From Candidatus Melainabacteria bacterium (GTDB taxonomy: Bacteria > Cyanobacteriota > Vampirovibrionia > 2-02-FULL-35-15), in the NCBI GenBank assembly GCA_016201905.1, contig JACQBQ010000056.1, forward strand, positions 33,693-97,692: a stretch of 64,000 bases of DNA, read 5' to 3'. How positions within the stretch are numbered: position 1 is the stretch's first letter; each line of letters starts with the position of its first letter. The translations under genes and the position numbers were made by a program. Under the pieces are notes generated by a model, which was not told the DNA's origin, did not search any database, and saw only the letters and a program-made list of their open reading frames with translations. This document shows, one piece after another, positions 33,071 through 41,777 of the stretch.

Positions 33071-35779
33071 TTACGAAAACTTGGTTTCATTCGACAACTT
33101 AAATTCAAATACTAATTTCTTTCCAAACTCTAAAGCATCATTCACTTTAGAAATATCTTTTCCACCAGCTTGAGCAAAGTCATCTCTGCCGCCGCCACGC
33201 CCGCCTGTAATTTCTGCAATCTTATTTACAAGATCTTTTGCTTTAATGCCTTTTTGAATTAGATCTTTTGTAACTCCTACAAAAAATGTAAGTTTATTTT
33301 CACTAGTTATATCAGCAATGATAAAAACTGAGCTTGATTCAGATTTAATTTTATTTTCAATATAGGTTTTAATTGCACTTGAACCATAACTGTCTGGTTT
33401 TGGAATAAAAAGAGATATTTTATTCGACAATTTTTGAATTTTGTCTTCTTGTGCTTTTAGCTTTTCAATGTTTTGAGAAGCTTCTAGCTTTCCGATCACT
33501 TTTTCTGCCTGTAAAATCTTTTCTTGCAGGTTGTTTGTTTCTTTTACTTCGCTGACTGCATTTAGTTTGATAAGCTTTTCATGGAGTTTCTTATACTTTT
33601 CTTCAAGTTCTTTGTTTTTAACAGTCTTTTCCTCTTCAAGTTTTTTAAGATATTCTTTTAGTGCTTCTCCTGCTACAGCCTCAATTCTTCTTATACCAGC
33701 AGCTATTGAACTTTCCTTGACAATTTTAAAACCACCGATTTCATTGGTGTTTTTTATATGAGTACCACCGCAAAGCTCTACACTTGCAAGGTCTTTATCA
33801 TTTCCCATTTTAATTACCCGAACGATATCTCCATATTTATCACCAAAAAATGCAAGTGCTCCTGTTTTCATAGCGTCGTTAAATGACATCTCTTTTATCT
33901 CTACTGGTAACTTCTTTTGAATCCATGAGTTTACCATTGATTCAATTTTTTCAATTTCTTCTGACTTTGCTCCACGATCAAGAGTAAAGTCAAATCTTGT
34001 TCTTTCATGGTTTACTTCTGAACCTGCCTGTTGAAGACTTTCCCCAAAAACTTTTCTAAGAGCAGAATGCATAAGATGTGTAACACTATGATGGTGTTTA
34101 GTACGTGTTCTTTTAAATAAATCAATTATGCATGAAACTTTCTCACCGGTTTTAATTTCACCAGATTTTACTTCTACATGATGAACAAATAACCCTTCAT
34201 GTTTTTGTGTATCTAGAACAAATAATGTTGCATGATCAGTGATAATTTGTCCTTCGTCTCCAACTTGCCCGCCAGATTCAGCATAGAAAACACTTTCGTC
34301 TAAAATCAACTCTCCCTTTTCACCTTCTTTTAGCCTTTCAACTCTATTACCATTTGAACTTATTATTGCAAGTATTTTTGCTTCACATTTTTCTTTTTCA
34401 TAACCTAGGAATTTTGTAGGACCAAACTCCTTTAAAAGATCCCCGTATATTTTTTTATCTGTTAGCTTTACTGCAAAGACATCTTTATTTGAAACTTCTG
34501 AATGCTTTTCTTTACTGGCTTCAAATGAAACAAGATCCACTTTTTTATTTTTTTCACCTGCAATGTCAATAGTAAGCTCTACTGGAAAACCGTATGTAGA
34601 ATATAGATCAAATGCATCTTCACCAGAAATTATTAAACCTGATTTTGAAAGTAAGCTATCCAGATAAACAAGTCCGCGTTCTATAGTCTCTGAAAATCGC
34701 TCTTCTTCTTGTTTAATTACATCAGAAGTTGTTTTTAAGCTACTTAAAAGTTCAGGATAAGTATGTGAATAGTTGTCACTGATTACTTTTGGCAATTTAT
34801 ATAAAAATGGCTCTTTGGCTCCTAGTAAATATCCAAATCTTCCTGCTCTTCTAATGAGCATGCGCAGTACATAACCACGTCCTAAATTACTTGGCCTGAC
34901 ACCGTCAGCAATTAAAAATGATATACAGCGTATGTGATCGGTAATAATCTTTAAACTTAAATCCGCCTTTTCATTTTTTTTATATGGTGTTTTTGTTATT
35001 TCACATACGGCATCTAAAATTGGTTTTAAGAGATCTGTTTCAAATGTATTTGGCTTATTTTGTAAAATCAGAGCAACTCTTTCAAGTCCAGCACCAGTAT
35101 CAATATTTTTTTTTGCAAGTGGTTTAAATCTTCCTTTTTCATCTTTCTCAAACTGCATAAAGACCAGATTCCATATCTCAAGAAATCTCTCATCAGGGTC
35201 TTTAAAGTCTGGACCTCTGTCAAAATAAATCTCAGAGCACGGTCCACATGGTCCGGTTGGTCCTGGAGGTCCCCAGAAAACGTCTTTTCTCCCCATTTTT
35301 TTTATTTTATTTTCATCTAAGCCAACTTTTTTAGTCCAAATATCAAATGCTTCACTGTCAAATGGTGTTATTTCATCACCTGCAAATATTGAGACAATAA
35401 GTTTTTCTTTTGGTAAGCCTAAGACTTTTGTGACATAATCCCATGCCCACGGAATTACTTCAGCTTTGAAATAATCTCCAAAGCTAAAATTCCCCATCAT
35501 TTCAAAAAATGAATGATGTCTTGTAGTTCTTCCTATGTTTTCTAAATCTGAATCTTTTCCGCCAACCCTTGTGCATTTTTGAATGGTTACAGCACGTCTA
35601 TATTCTGATTCTTTTAGCCCTAGAAAATAAGGCACAAATTGAACCATGCCAGCGCCAGTTAAAAGAAGAGTTGGATTGTCTGGAATTAAAGAGCTGCTTT
35701 TAACATGTTTATGTCCGTGCTCACGAGAAAAAAAATCAATCCATGACTGGCGGATTTCACTTGATGTTTTTATATGCAT
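33071..35779 (-). CDS. alaS: Alanyl-tRNA synthetase
   Basis: Charges tRNA-Ala; class II synthetase of 902 aa. N-terminal catalytic domain (SWIDFFSREHGHKHV, LTGAGMVQFVPYFLG, GPTGPCGPCSEIYFDRG), tRNA recognition domain, an editing domain with HSVTHLMHSALR and CGGTHIKNTNEIG (the zinc-binding His/Cys set), a long charged coiled coil, and a C-Ala domain (GRGGGRDDFAQAGG). All expected parts are present. No leader regulation is seen upstream; R1 lies 24 bp beyond the start. Confidence 0.97.
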   Translation of the reverse strand: MHIKTSSEIRQSWIDFFSREHGHKHVKSSSLIPDNPTLLLTGAGMVQFVPYFLGLKESEYRRAVTIQKCTRVGGKDSDLENIGRTTRHHSFFEMMGNFSFGDYFKAEVIPWAWDYVTKVLGLPKEKLIVSIFAGDEITPFDSEAFDIWTKKVGLDENKIKKMGRKDVFWGPPGPTGPCGPCSEIYFDRGPDFKDPDERFLEIWNLVFMQFEKDEKGRFKPLAKKNIDTGAGLERVALILQNKPNTFETDLLKPILDAVCEITKTPYKKNEKADLSLKIITDHIRCISFLIADGVRPSNLGRGYVLRMLIRRAGRFGYLLGAKEPFLYKLPKVISDNYSHTYPELLSSLKTTSDVIKQEEERFSETIERGLVYLDSLLSKSGLIISGEDAFDLYSTYGFPVELTIDIAGEKNKKVDLVSFEASKEKHSEVSNKDVFAVKLTDKKIYGDLLKEFGPTKFLGYEKEKCEAKILAIISSNGNRVERLKEGEKGELILDESVFYAESGGQVGDEGQIITDHATLFVLDTQKHEGLFVHHVEVKSGEIKTGEKVSCIIDLFKRTRTKHHHSVTHLMHSALRKVFGESLQQAGSEVNHERTRFDFTLDRGAKSEEIEKIESMVNSWIQKKLPVEIKEMSFNDAMKTGALAFFGDKYGDIVRVIKMGNDKDLASVELCGGTHIKNTNEIGGFKIVKESSIAAGIRRIEAVAGEALKEYLKKLEEEKTVKNKELEEKYKKLHEKLIKLNAVSEVKETNNLQEKILQAEKVIGKLEASQNIEKLKAQEDKIQKLSNKISLFIPKPDSYGSSAIKTYIENKIKSESSSVFIIADITSENKLTFFVGVTKDLIQKGIKAKDLVNKIAEITGGRGGGRDDFAQAGGKDISKVNDALEFGKKLVFEFKLSNETKFS

Positions 35780-35802
35780 ACAGAATTATTATAGCGAATT
35801 AT

Positions 35803-35899
35803 GTCATTGCGAGGAGTCCGCCTAGGCGGACGACGAAGCAATCTCGATCGTTGTATTACATTCGGGATTGCTTCGCTCATTACATTCGCTCGCAATGAC
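35803..35899. repeat. R1 palindromic repeat, copy 4
   Basis: GTCATTGCGAGGAGTCCG...CTCGCAATGAC with an inner perfect GTCCGCCTAGGCGGAC dyad and GCAATCTC arm, between the alaS start and the trpF stop. Confidence 0.85.
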
Positions 35900-35902
35900 A
35901 TT

Positions 35903-36544
35903 TTACGAATTCAATTCTTCAAATAATCTTTCCATCATGCTTTTATCTTTTTTACCAATACGAGACTCGACTCCGCTGTTTACATCTACAGCATATGGTT
36001 TTACTCTTTTAATAGCACTATTTATATTATAAGGATTTAATCCACCAGCAAGAATGATTGGGAGTCTTGATTTTGAAACAATTTCCTGAGCAATATTCCA
36101 GTCTGAAGGTTTTCCAGTTCCACCCATAAGTCCTTTTCTGTCATATGAATCAAGCAAAAAACAACTGCATACTCTCCTGTATGCGTTTAACAAAGATACA
36201 GAGGCTTCTTTAGTAGGAAATGCCTTAATTATTTTTAAGCGCTTGTTAAATCTTTTTAGATCACTGCAGTATGAAACTGGTTCTAGCCCATGAAGCTGAA
36301 CAGACGATACTGCAAGTGTATCGCAAATATACATTACTTCACTTATTTTTTCATCTTCAAAAATTAGAATCGGTTCAACAAGCGGTGGTAATTTGTCCAG
36401 AATTTCCCTGGCGGTTTTAAGATTGATTTTTCTTTTTGATCTTTTAACAAAATTTAAACCAATAGCATGAATTGGAAATGAGCAAACCAGCCTTGAATCA
36501 TAAACTGAAGTTATCCCGCATATTTTAATTCTTATGTTTTGCAA
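35903..36544 (-). CDS. trpF: Phosphoribosylanthranilate isomerase
   Basis: Third step of tryptophan synthesis, an Amadori rearrangement. 213 aa TIM barrel with KICGIT (catalytic Cys), GLNFVKRSKR (SPR-like), VQLHGLE, LLDSYDRKGLMGGTGKPSDW (catalytic Asp) and AGGLNPYN, then VDVNSGVES. The start is TTG 36544 (MQNIRIKICGIT), as no ATG precedes the KICGIT strand. R2 ends 8 nt upstream of it. No other trp genes are in the window. Confidence 0.93.
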   Translation of the reverse strand: MQNIRIKICGITSVYDSRLVCSFPIHAIGLNFVKRSKRKINLKTAREILDKLPPLVEPILIFEDEKISEVMYICDTLAVSSVQLHGLEPVSYCSDLKRFNKRLKIIKAFPTKEASVSLLNAYRRVCSCFLLDSYDRKGLMGGTGKPSDWNIAQEIVSKSRLPIILAGGLNPYNINSAIKRVKPYAVDVNSGVESRIGKKDKSMMERLFEELNS

Positions 36545-36552
36545 TTTTTTTC

Positions 36553-36635
36553 TCGGAAAAATCTCGCTTTGAACAAGATTTTTCCTTTTCCTTCCCGACG
36601 CTCAGGATGTTGCAGTGAGCAACATCCTTCGCTTA
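36553..36635 (-). repeat. R2 leader element upstream of trpF
   Basis: TAAGCGAA, hairpin 1 GGATGTTGC-TCACT-GCAACATCC (perfect), purine linker, hairpin 2 GGAAAAATCTTG...CGAGATTTTTCC, then 8 nt to the trpF TTG. Hairpin 2 is nearly identical to that of rpmH. Confidence 0.8.
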
Positions 36636-36653
36636 AAATTTTTCATTCGTTAA

Positions 36654-37154
36654 TCATGTTATTAATCCGTTTATGGCATTTACAATTATTGTTCTTTCTT
36701 TTAAATTTACTTCAGGCACTAATTCATCAGCAAAAGGTATCATAATTTCTTTCCCGGCATCATCTTTTATTACAAGAATATCATTTCCACCTTGCATGAT
36801 ATGATCTACTTTTCCTATTACTTTTCCTGACTCTGTATATGCTGTTAGTCCTTCAAGCTCGTGGTAATAATATTCGTTTTTTTGTAGCTCTTTAAACTCA
36901 ATACTTGGTACATAAACTTGCAGACCACACAGATCTTCAGCTACATCCATATCATTTATACCTTCTAGGGTAAACAAATAAACATTCTTATGTTTTTTTG
37001 ACCTTACAACGGTGAGTTCCTGTTTTGTACTGTCAGTACTTTCTACAAAAATTGAATTTAATTCTAAAAGATAATCAGCAGGGTTAATTAAAGGAGTGAT
37101 TTTAACATCGCCTTTATTACCAAACGTCCCAACAATTGTCCCAACTAAGAACAT
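36654..37154 (-). CDS. rimM: 16S rRNA processing protein RimM
   Basis: Assembly factor for the 30S subunit, binds S19. 166 aa from ATG 37154 (MFLVGTIVGTFGNKGDVK). The upstream in-frame codons MNRDFSGIK are translated R2 and not family-like. N-terminal RimM domain (KGDVKITPLINPADYLLEL, VYLFTLEGINDMDVAEDLCG) and C-terminal PRC-barrel (YYYHELEGLTAYTESGKVIG, IMIPFADELVPEVNL). Usual partners trmD and rplS are absent. R2 ends 6 nt before the ATG. Confidence 0.93.
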   Translation of the reverse strand: MFLVGTIVGTFGNKGDVKITPLINPADYLLELNSIFVESTDSTKQELTVVRSKKHKNVYLFTLEGINDMDVAEDLCGLQVYVPSIEFKELQKNEYYYHELEGLTAYTESGKVIGKVDHIMQGGNDILVIKDDAGKEIMIPFADELVPEVNLKERTIIVNAINGLIT

Positions 37155-37160
37155 TTTTAT

Positions 37161-37244
37161 ACCGGAAAAATCACGGTTCAAACGTGATTTTTCCTTTTTC
37201 CTCCCGACGCTCAGAATGTTGCGGTGAGCAACATTCTTCGCTTA
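37161..37244 (-). repeat. R2 leader element upstream of rimM
   Basis: TAAGCGAA, hairpin 1 GAATGTTGC-TCACC-GCAACATTC (perfect), purine linker, hairpin 2 GGAAAAATCACG-TTTGAAC-CGTGATTTTTCC (perfect), then 6 nt to the rimM ATG. Confidence 0.8.
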
Positions 37245-37270
37245 TTTTTTTCTCTAGCATAGCTTTATAC

Positions 37271-38371
37271 CTAAGAGAATATAGTAGCAGGCTTAGTAGC
37301 GCCTGTTATCAAGGTTTCTGGTGCCCAAACAGAATTTGAAATCATTTCAATGCCTTCATTTACCCTGCAGTTATTCCCCAGAATGCTATTTATTACTTTT
37401 ACATTTTTACCAATGTGAGAATTGGACCAAATTGTTGAGTTGTTAATGTAAGAGTTTGCTTCAATCACACAATTTTTTTCTATGTAAACTGTCCCAGTTA
37501 TGACTACATTAGATCCAATTTTTACATTTTCACCAAGGTATACTTTTCCTTCAATCTTAGAAGAAGGATCAATTAAAACTCTCTTTTCTTTATAACCATA
37601 ACTTGTTTTTTCTGCTTCCATATTTATTTTTACTTTTCCTTCAAGTGTATCTTTAATACTCTGGTGATACTGCTTTAATGTCCCAATATCTGCCCAGTAT
37701 GCATTTATATTTATTGCCTGCATAGGTATATTTTTTGACATTAATTTTTGAAACAGATCTGTTGCTATGTCAAACTTTGGACTTTCAGTTTCAGATGGCA
37801 TCTCACGTAGAACACTTTGATTAAAAAAATAAATCCCTGTATTTGCAAAATGGCTTTTAGCTTCTTCTGGTTTAGGTTTTTCCTGAAATGAAATAACGCG
37901 ATTATTTTTATCAGTTACAATTACGCCAAATTGAGACGTATCTGGAATCTCCTTCATACCTATGGTTACCTCGCATTTGCTTTTTATATGGGCTTCATAG
38001 AGATAACTTAAATCACAGTCAGTAAGCGCATCCCCCATAATTACTAAAATTACTTCATCGGTAAGAAATTTTTTACAACTTCTTATTCCACCACCTACGC
38101 CAGTCAACTCTTTTTCATAGACAAGGTTTAACTGTACATTTAGTTTTTTGTCTGCATCTTTAAAGTGCTCGGATATTTTATCTGCCATTACATGAGTATT
38201 TGCAGCAAGATTTATAAAACCATGTTTTTTACAAAGCAAAACTATATGCTCCATTACAGATTTGCCTAAAATCGGGCAAAGTGGCTTTGGAAGCTGTGAT
38301 GTAAGTGGATCAAGCCTGGAACCTACGCCAGCTGCTAGTATCATTGCTTGGTTGTGAGATTTTTGTTTCAA
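37271..38371 (-). CDS. Sugar-1-phosphate nucleotidyltransferase
   Basis: 366 aa. The N-terminal nucleotidyltransferase domain has the pyrophosphorylase signature MILAAGVGSRLDPLTSQLPKP, GGGIRSCKKFL, VIMGDALTDCDL and FQEKPKPEEA. A left-handed beta-helix of hexapeptide repeats follows (IDPSSKIEGKVYLGENVKIGSNVVI). It probably makes an NDP-sugar (GDP-mannose or a glucose-1-phosphate derivative) for the envelope or glycogen; the sequence does not fix the substrate. The argH stop is 4 nt upstream, and rimM with its R2 leader follows downstream. Confidence 0.9.
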   Translation of the reverse strand: MKQKSHNQAMILAAGVGSRLDPLTSQLPKPLCPILGKSVMEHIVLLCKKHGFINLAANTHVMADKISEHFKDADKKLNVQLNLVYEKELTGVGGGIRSCKKFLTDEVILVIMGDALTDCDLSYLYEAHIKSKCEVTIGMKEIPDTSQFGVIVTDKNNRVISFQEKPKPEEAKSHFANTGIYFFNQSVLREMPSETESPKFDIATDLFQKLMSKNIPMQAININAYWADIGTLKQYHQSIKDTLEGKVKINMEAEKTSYGYKEKRVLIDPSSKIEGKVYLGENVKIGSNVVITGTVYIEKNCVIEANSYINNSTIWSNSHIGKNVKVINSILGNNCRVNEGIEMISNSVWAPETLITGATKPATIFS

Positions 38372-38374
38372 ACT

Positions 38375-39769
38375 TTATATTGCTCTTTTTTCGGCCCTTT
38401 GAATGGCTTTTATAACTTCTTCTGGAGCTGTCCCACCATAAATGTTTCTTGAGTTTATGCAAGATTCAACTTTAATCTTTTCAATAATATCATCGCCGAA
38501 TAATTTATGGAAACTATTCCACTCACTCATGCTTAAATCTTTAAACTGACGATTTCTTTCTATACAATATGCAACGATCTTTCCGACCACTTCATGTGCA
38601 ATCCTAAATGGCACACCTTTTTTAGTTAGATAATCGGCTACGTCAGTTGCACTTATGAAACCTCTGTTAACTGATTCGTACATTTTGTCTTTATTAAAAG
38701 TGATATTTTGTAAGAACTCATTTGAAATATGCAAAACAATTTTTATATTATCGACTGAATCAAAAATTAATTCCTTATCTTCCTGCAAGTCTTTATTATA
38801 GGCTTGTGGTAACCCTTTTAAAATAGTTAGCATGCCGGTTAAATTACCAATGAGTCTTCCAGATTTACCACGAATAAGTTCAGGTATGTCAGGATTTTTC
38901 TTTTGTGGCATCATGCTGCTTCCTGTAGCATAGGCATCTGAAATTGAAATGAATTTAAACTCTTCAGTGTTCCATAAAATCATTTCTTCAGCCCATTGGC
39001 TTAAATGAATATTTAAAAGTGAAATATTAAAAAGGCATTCAAGAAGAAAATCTCGATCTGATACAGCATCAATACTGTTTTCTGAAATATTTTTAAAACC
39101 AAGCTCAGAAGCAAGAAACTTTCTGTCAATCGGGTAGCTTGTACCGGCTAATGCCCCAGAACCTAAAGTAAGCACATCTGTTCTTTCTAAGGTTTGGAAA
39201 AATCTTTCAAGATCCCGGTGTAATTTTTGCTCATAGCATAATAAATAATGACCCAGTGTAATAGGCTGAGCTTGCTGGAGATGAGTGTATCCAGGCATTA
39301 TAGTGTCATAGTGTTTTCTTGCAAGATTTAGAAATGTGCCTCTAAGCTCTTTTAGAAGAGAAATGATTAATTTAACCTCTTCTTTGAGCCAAAATCTCAA
39401 GTCAGTTATTACCTGATCGTTTCTGCTTCTTCCTGTGTGTAGTTTTTTCCCTGTATCGCCAATTAAGTTTATTAATCTACTTTCAACCGCAGAGTGAATA
39501 TCTTCATTTTTATTTTTTTCAAACCATGCTTGAGGTTCTGTTTCAATTTCTTCGAGGATTTTATTTAAGCCACGTATTATTTCCTCTGACTCATGAGAAG
39601 AGATGATCTTACAATGCGCAAGCGTTTTTGCAAAAGCAATTGAACAAATTATGTCTTCCTTATAAAGCCTTTTATCAAAATTAAAACTTGAGTTGAACTC
39701 ATCAAGTATGGTTGCAGTCTCTTCTTTAAAACGCCCTGACCAGAGCTTCTTGTCGTTAGTTTTGCTCAT
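38375..39769 (-). CDS. argH: Argininosuccinate lyase
   Basis: Last step of arginine synthesis: argininosuccinate to arginine and fumarate. 464 aa. Family motifs: LWSGRFKEETA at the start, HSAVESRLINLIGDTGKKLHTGRSRNDQV, GYTHLQQAQPITLGHYL, and the superfamily signature GSSMMPQKKNPDIPELIRGK with the catalytic Ser. Starts 21 nt after the response-regulator stop and ends 4 nt before the nucleotidyltransferase, so these minus-strand genes probably form an operon. Confidence 0.97.
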   Translation of the reverse strand: MSKTNDKKLWSGRFKEETATILDEFNSSFNFDKRLYKEDIICSIAFAKTLAHCKIISSHESEEIIRGLNKILEEIETEPQAWFEKNKNEDIHSAVESRLINLIGDTGKKLHTGRSRNDQVITDLRFWLKEEVKLIISLLKELRGTFLNLARKHYDTIMPGYTHLQQAQPITLGHYLLCYEQKLHRDLERFFQTLERTDVLTLGSGALAGTSYPIDRKFLASELGFKNISENSIDAVSDRDFLLECLFNISLLNIHLSQWAEEMILWNTEEFKFISISDAYATGSSMMPQKKNPDIPELIRGKSGRLIGNLTGMLTILKGLPQAYNKDLQEDKELIFDSVDNIKIVLHISNEFLQNITFNKDKMYESVNRGFISATDVADYLTKKGVPFRIAHEVVGKIVAYCIERNRQFKDLSMSEWNSFHKLFGDDIIEKIKVESCINSRNIYGGTAPEEVIKAIQRAEKRAI

Positions 39770-39790
39770 GACACTTTATATTAAAGCATC

Positions 39791-40579
39791 TTATATCTTC
39801 TGAAACATATAACCAGTTCCACGTGAAGTAAGAATTAGTTCTGGATTTGCAGGATCTTCTTCCAATTTTGATCGTAATCTGCTTATGTGAACATCAACTA
39901 CTCTGGTATCAATTCTGTGGTCAGCAGGATATGACCAAACTTGTTGTAAAATCTCAGCTCGAGAAAACGGCTTCCCTGAATTACTAACTAGAAGTTCAAG
40001 TAAATTAAATTCCATGCCGGTTAAACGTATTCTTTCATTGTTTTTATAAACTTGTCTTTTGCTTGTATCAATTTTTAAGTTTCCAATTACAATTACATTA
40101 TTTGAATGTCCGCTAGCTTGTTCCATAGGTCTGTCTGTTACTCTTCTGAGAACAGCTCTGATTCTGGCTTCAAGTTCATTTGGACTGAATGGTTTTGTTA
40201 CATAATCATCTGCACCCATCTCAAGTCCTTTAATACGATCTGCTACATCAGTGATTGCGCTTAAAATAATTACCGGAACTTCTGAATAAGATCTAATTTC
40301 CTTACAAACCGCAAAACCGTCAACTTTTGGAAGCATAATATCCAGGATTACTATGTCAGGGTGATAGGTATTAAATTTTTCTATAGCTTCTTCGCCGTCA
40401 ACTGCTATATCCACTTGATATCCAGAAAGCTTTAAACGTGTTTCAAGGATTCTTCTTATTGTAGTTTCATCATCTACAATTAATACTTTTGTTCTGGGTT
40501 CCTTTTCTACTTGTTGTTCAGTAGATGGCGCAGCTTGTGTTTGAGCAGTTTCATTTTGAGTTTTTAGGGCTGCTTCCAT
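39791..40579 (-). CDS. rpaB: OmpR-family response regulator, RpaB-like
   Basis: 262 aa. After a Q/T-rich N-terminus come a receiver domain (LIVDDETTIRRILETRLKLSGY, phospho-Asp in DIVILDIMLPKVDGF, Lys in DYVTKPFSPNELEARI) and a winged-helix DNA-binding domain (LKIDTSKRQVYKNNERIRLTGMEFNLLELLV, DVHISRLRSKLEEDP, GTGYMF). The receiver is strikingly close to cyanobacterial RpaB (SIRRILETRL, DDYVVKPFSPKELEARI). RpaB controls high-light and redox genes in cyanobacteria through HLR1 sites; here a different redox or stress role is likely. No histidine kinase is adjacent. Gene symbol rests on similarity by eye. Confidence 0.9.
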   Translation of the reverse strand: MEAALKTQNETAQTQAAPSTEQQVEKEPRTKVLIVDDETTIRRILETRLKLSGYQVDIAVDGEEAIEKFNTYHPDIVILDIMLPKVDGFAVCKEIRSYSEVPVIILSAITDVADRIKGLEMGADDYVTKPFSPNELEARIRAVLRRVTDRPMEQASGHSNNVIVIGNLKIDTSKRQVYKNNERIRLTGMEFNLLELLVSNSGKPFSRAEILQQVWSYPADHRIDTRVVDVHISRLRSKLEEDPANPELILTSRGTGYMFQKI

Positions 40580-40647
40580 AAGTTAATACCGCAGTTACAA
40601 ATATTTTTGAGCTATACTAGTAATTTGGTTAATGACTAATATAGCTC

Positions 40648-41769
40648 ATGTTAAGAAATATGAACAGGCCATGCCAGGGAGAAAGCTTTTTGAGAATTTC
40701 TCATCTGATTTCTTTAGTTTTTATTGTATTAATCTGTACAGTATGCAATACATACGCTGATCCTGACCTTCCACTTGAAATCTCTGAAAAATACTACAAG
40801 AAGGAAGCTATATTAAAGTTTAATGATGCTGTAAAGAAATGGGAGGCTAAAAGCACTAACGAAGCTATAAGCCAGTGGAAAGAGGCACTTAATATTGATC
40901 CTACCCTCTGGATTGCTTATTTAGGCTTGGGTCAAGCATATGACAGTCAAAAAGAATACAAAAACTCTCTTGAGGCTTATAACCAATATTTAAAACTAGC
41001 ACCAAAAAATGCTCCTGACAGACAAAGTGTTACTGAAAGTGTTAAATACCTTTCACACCTTTTAAGAAATGGAGAGGAAGCTGTAACAGGTGAAGACTAC
41101 TTACCTATTGTCAAAACGAAACATCAGGGAAAAGAACATTATGTTAGATGGGACATAAGTAGTCCTTTAAAACTTTATTTTTATCCGGCAGCTCATGTGC
41201 CAGGTTATAGAAATGAGTTTCAGAGGGCATTTTTAGAAGGTGCAATGATCTGGCAGGAGGTTTTGCCGGATTTAAAACTGGAAGTAATTAATAATTCAGT
41301 CCTTTTAATTTTAAAAGGAGAAGATAAAGATAAAAAAGAAAAAGAGCTAGTTGAACAGGCTCAGATAAAAATCATTTTCCCTTCTCGCTTTAAAGTGAAG
41401 GGAGATCCAAATAATCCCATCGCTTCACAAATAGATGCTCAAAGCTTTCCTATTATAAGAGACAAGAAAAACTTTCGAGTGCTTGGTGTAATTATGATTA
41501 GTCCTTTTGTTTATTACCAATCTCAAATTGCTATTCCGCTTGAACCACTGTCTAAGCTAAAACCAGATGATCAAATTAAAAAATTAAAAATCATTGCAGC
41601 TCGTGAAATAGGACATGTTTTAGGTCTCTGGGGATTTAGCCCAAACCCTGACGATCTTATGTTTGAAGGTGAAGTAAAAGAGTTGAGACTTTCAGAGCGT
41701 GATAAAAATACAATGAGAAAGTTATACGAATTAAACCCAGAAAAAGATGAAGTTGTAACTAATCAGTAA
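40648..41769 (+). CDS. Exported TPR protein with degenerate matrixin-like metallopeptidase domain
   Basis: 373 aa. A signal peptide (hydrophobic core about residues 15-32, ending TYA|D), a TPR region (residues about 45-135, EAISQWKEALNIDPTLWIAYLGLGQAY), then a matrixin-like domain. The zinc helix reads AAREIGHVLGLWGFSPNPDDLMF, aligning with HExGHxLGLWGHS...: the first and third histidines are Arg and Phe, while the second His, the Glu and the Met-turn (LMF) remain. It is therefore probably not a zinc protease as it stands. The start is an ATG 10 nt upstream of a second in-frame ATG. Confidence 0.85.
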   Translation: MLRNMNRPCQGESFLRISHLISLVFIVLICTVCNTYADPDLPLEISEKYYKKEAILKFNDAVKKWEAKSTNEAISQWKEALNIDPTLWIAYLGLGQAYDSQKEYKNSLEAYNQYLKLAPKNAPDRQSVTESVKYLSHLLRNGEEAVTGEDYLPIVKTKHQGKEHYVRWDISSPLKLYFYPAAHVPGYRNEFQRAFLEGAMIWQEVLPDLKLEVINNSVLLILKGEDKDKKEKELVEQAQIKIIFPSRFKVKGDPNNPIASQIDAQSFPIIRDKKNFRVLGVIMISPFVYYQSQIAIPLEPLSKLKPDDQIKKLKIIAAREIGHVLGLWGFSPNPDDLMFEGEVKELRLSERDKNTMRKLYELNPEKDEVVTNQ

Positions 41770-41777
41770 AAGTAAAA

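Noticed and set aside
33522..33761. Reading frames opposite alaS, dnaA, aldehyde dehydrogenase, ubiD and valS
   Set aside because: They are antisense shadows of well-recognised genes, with no ribosome site or family match.
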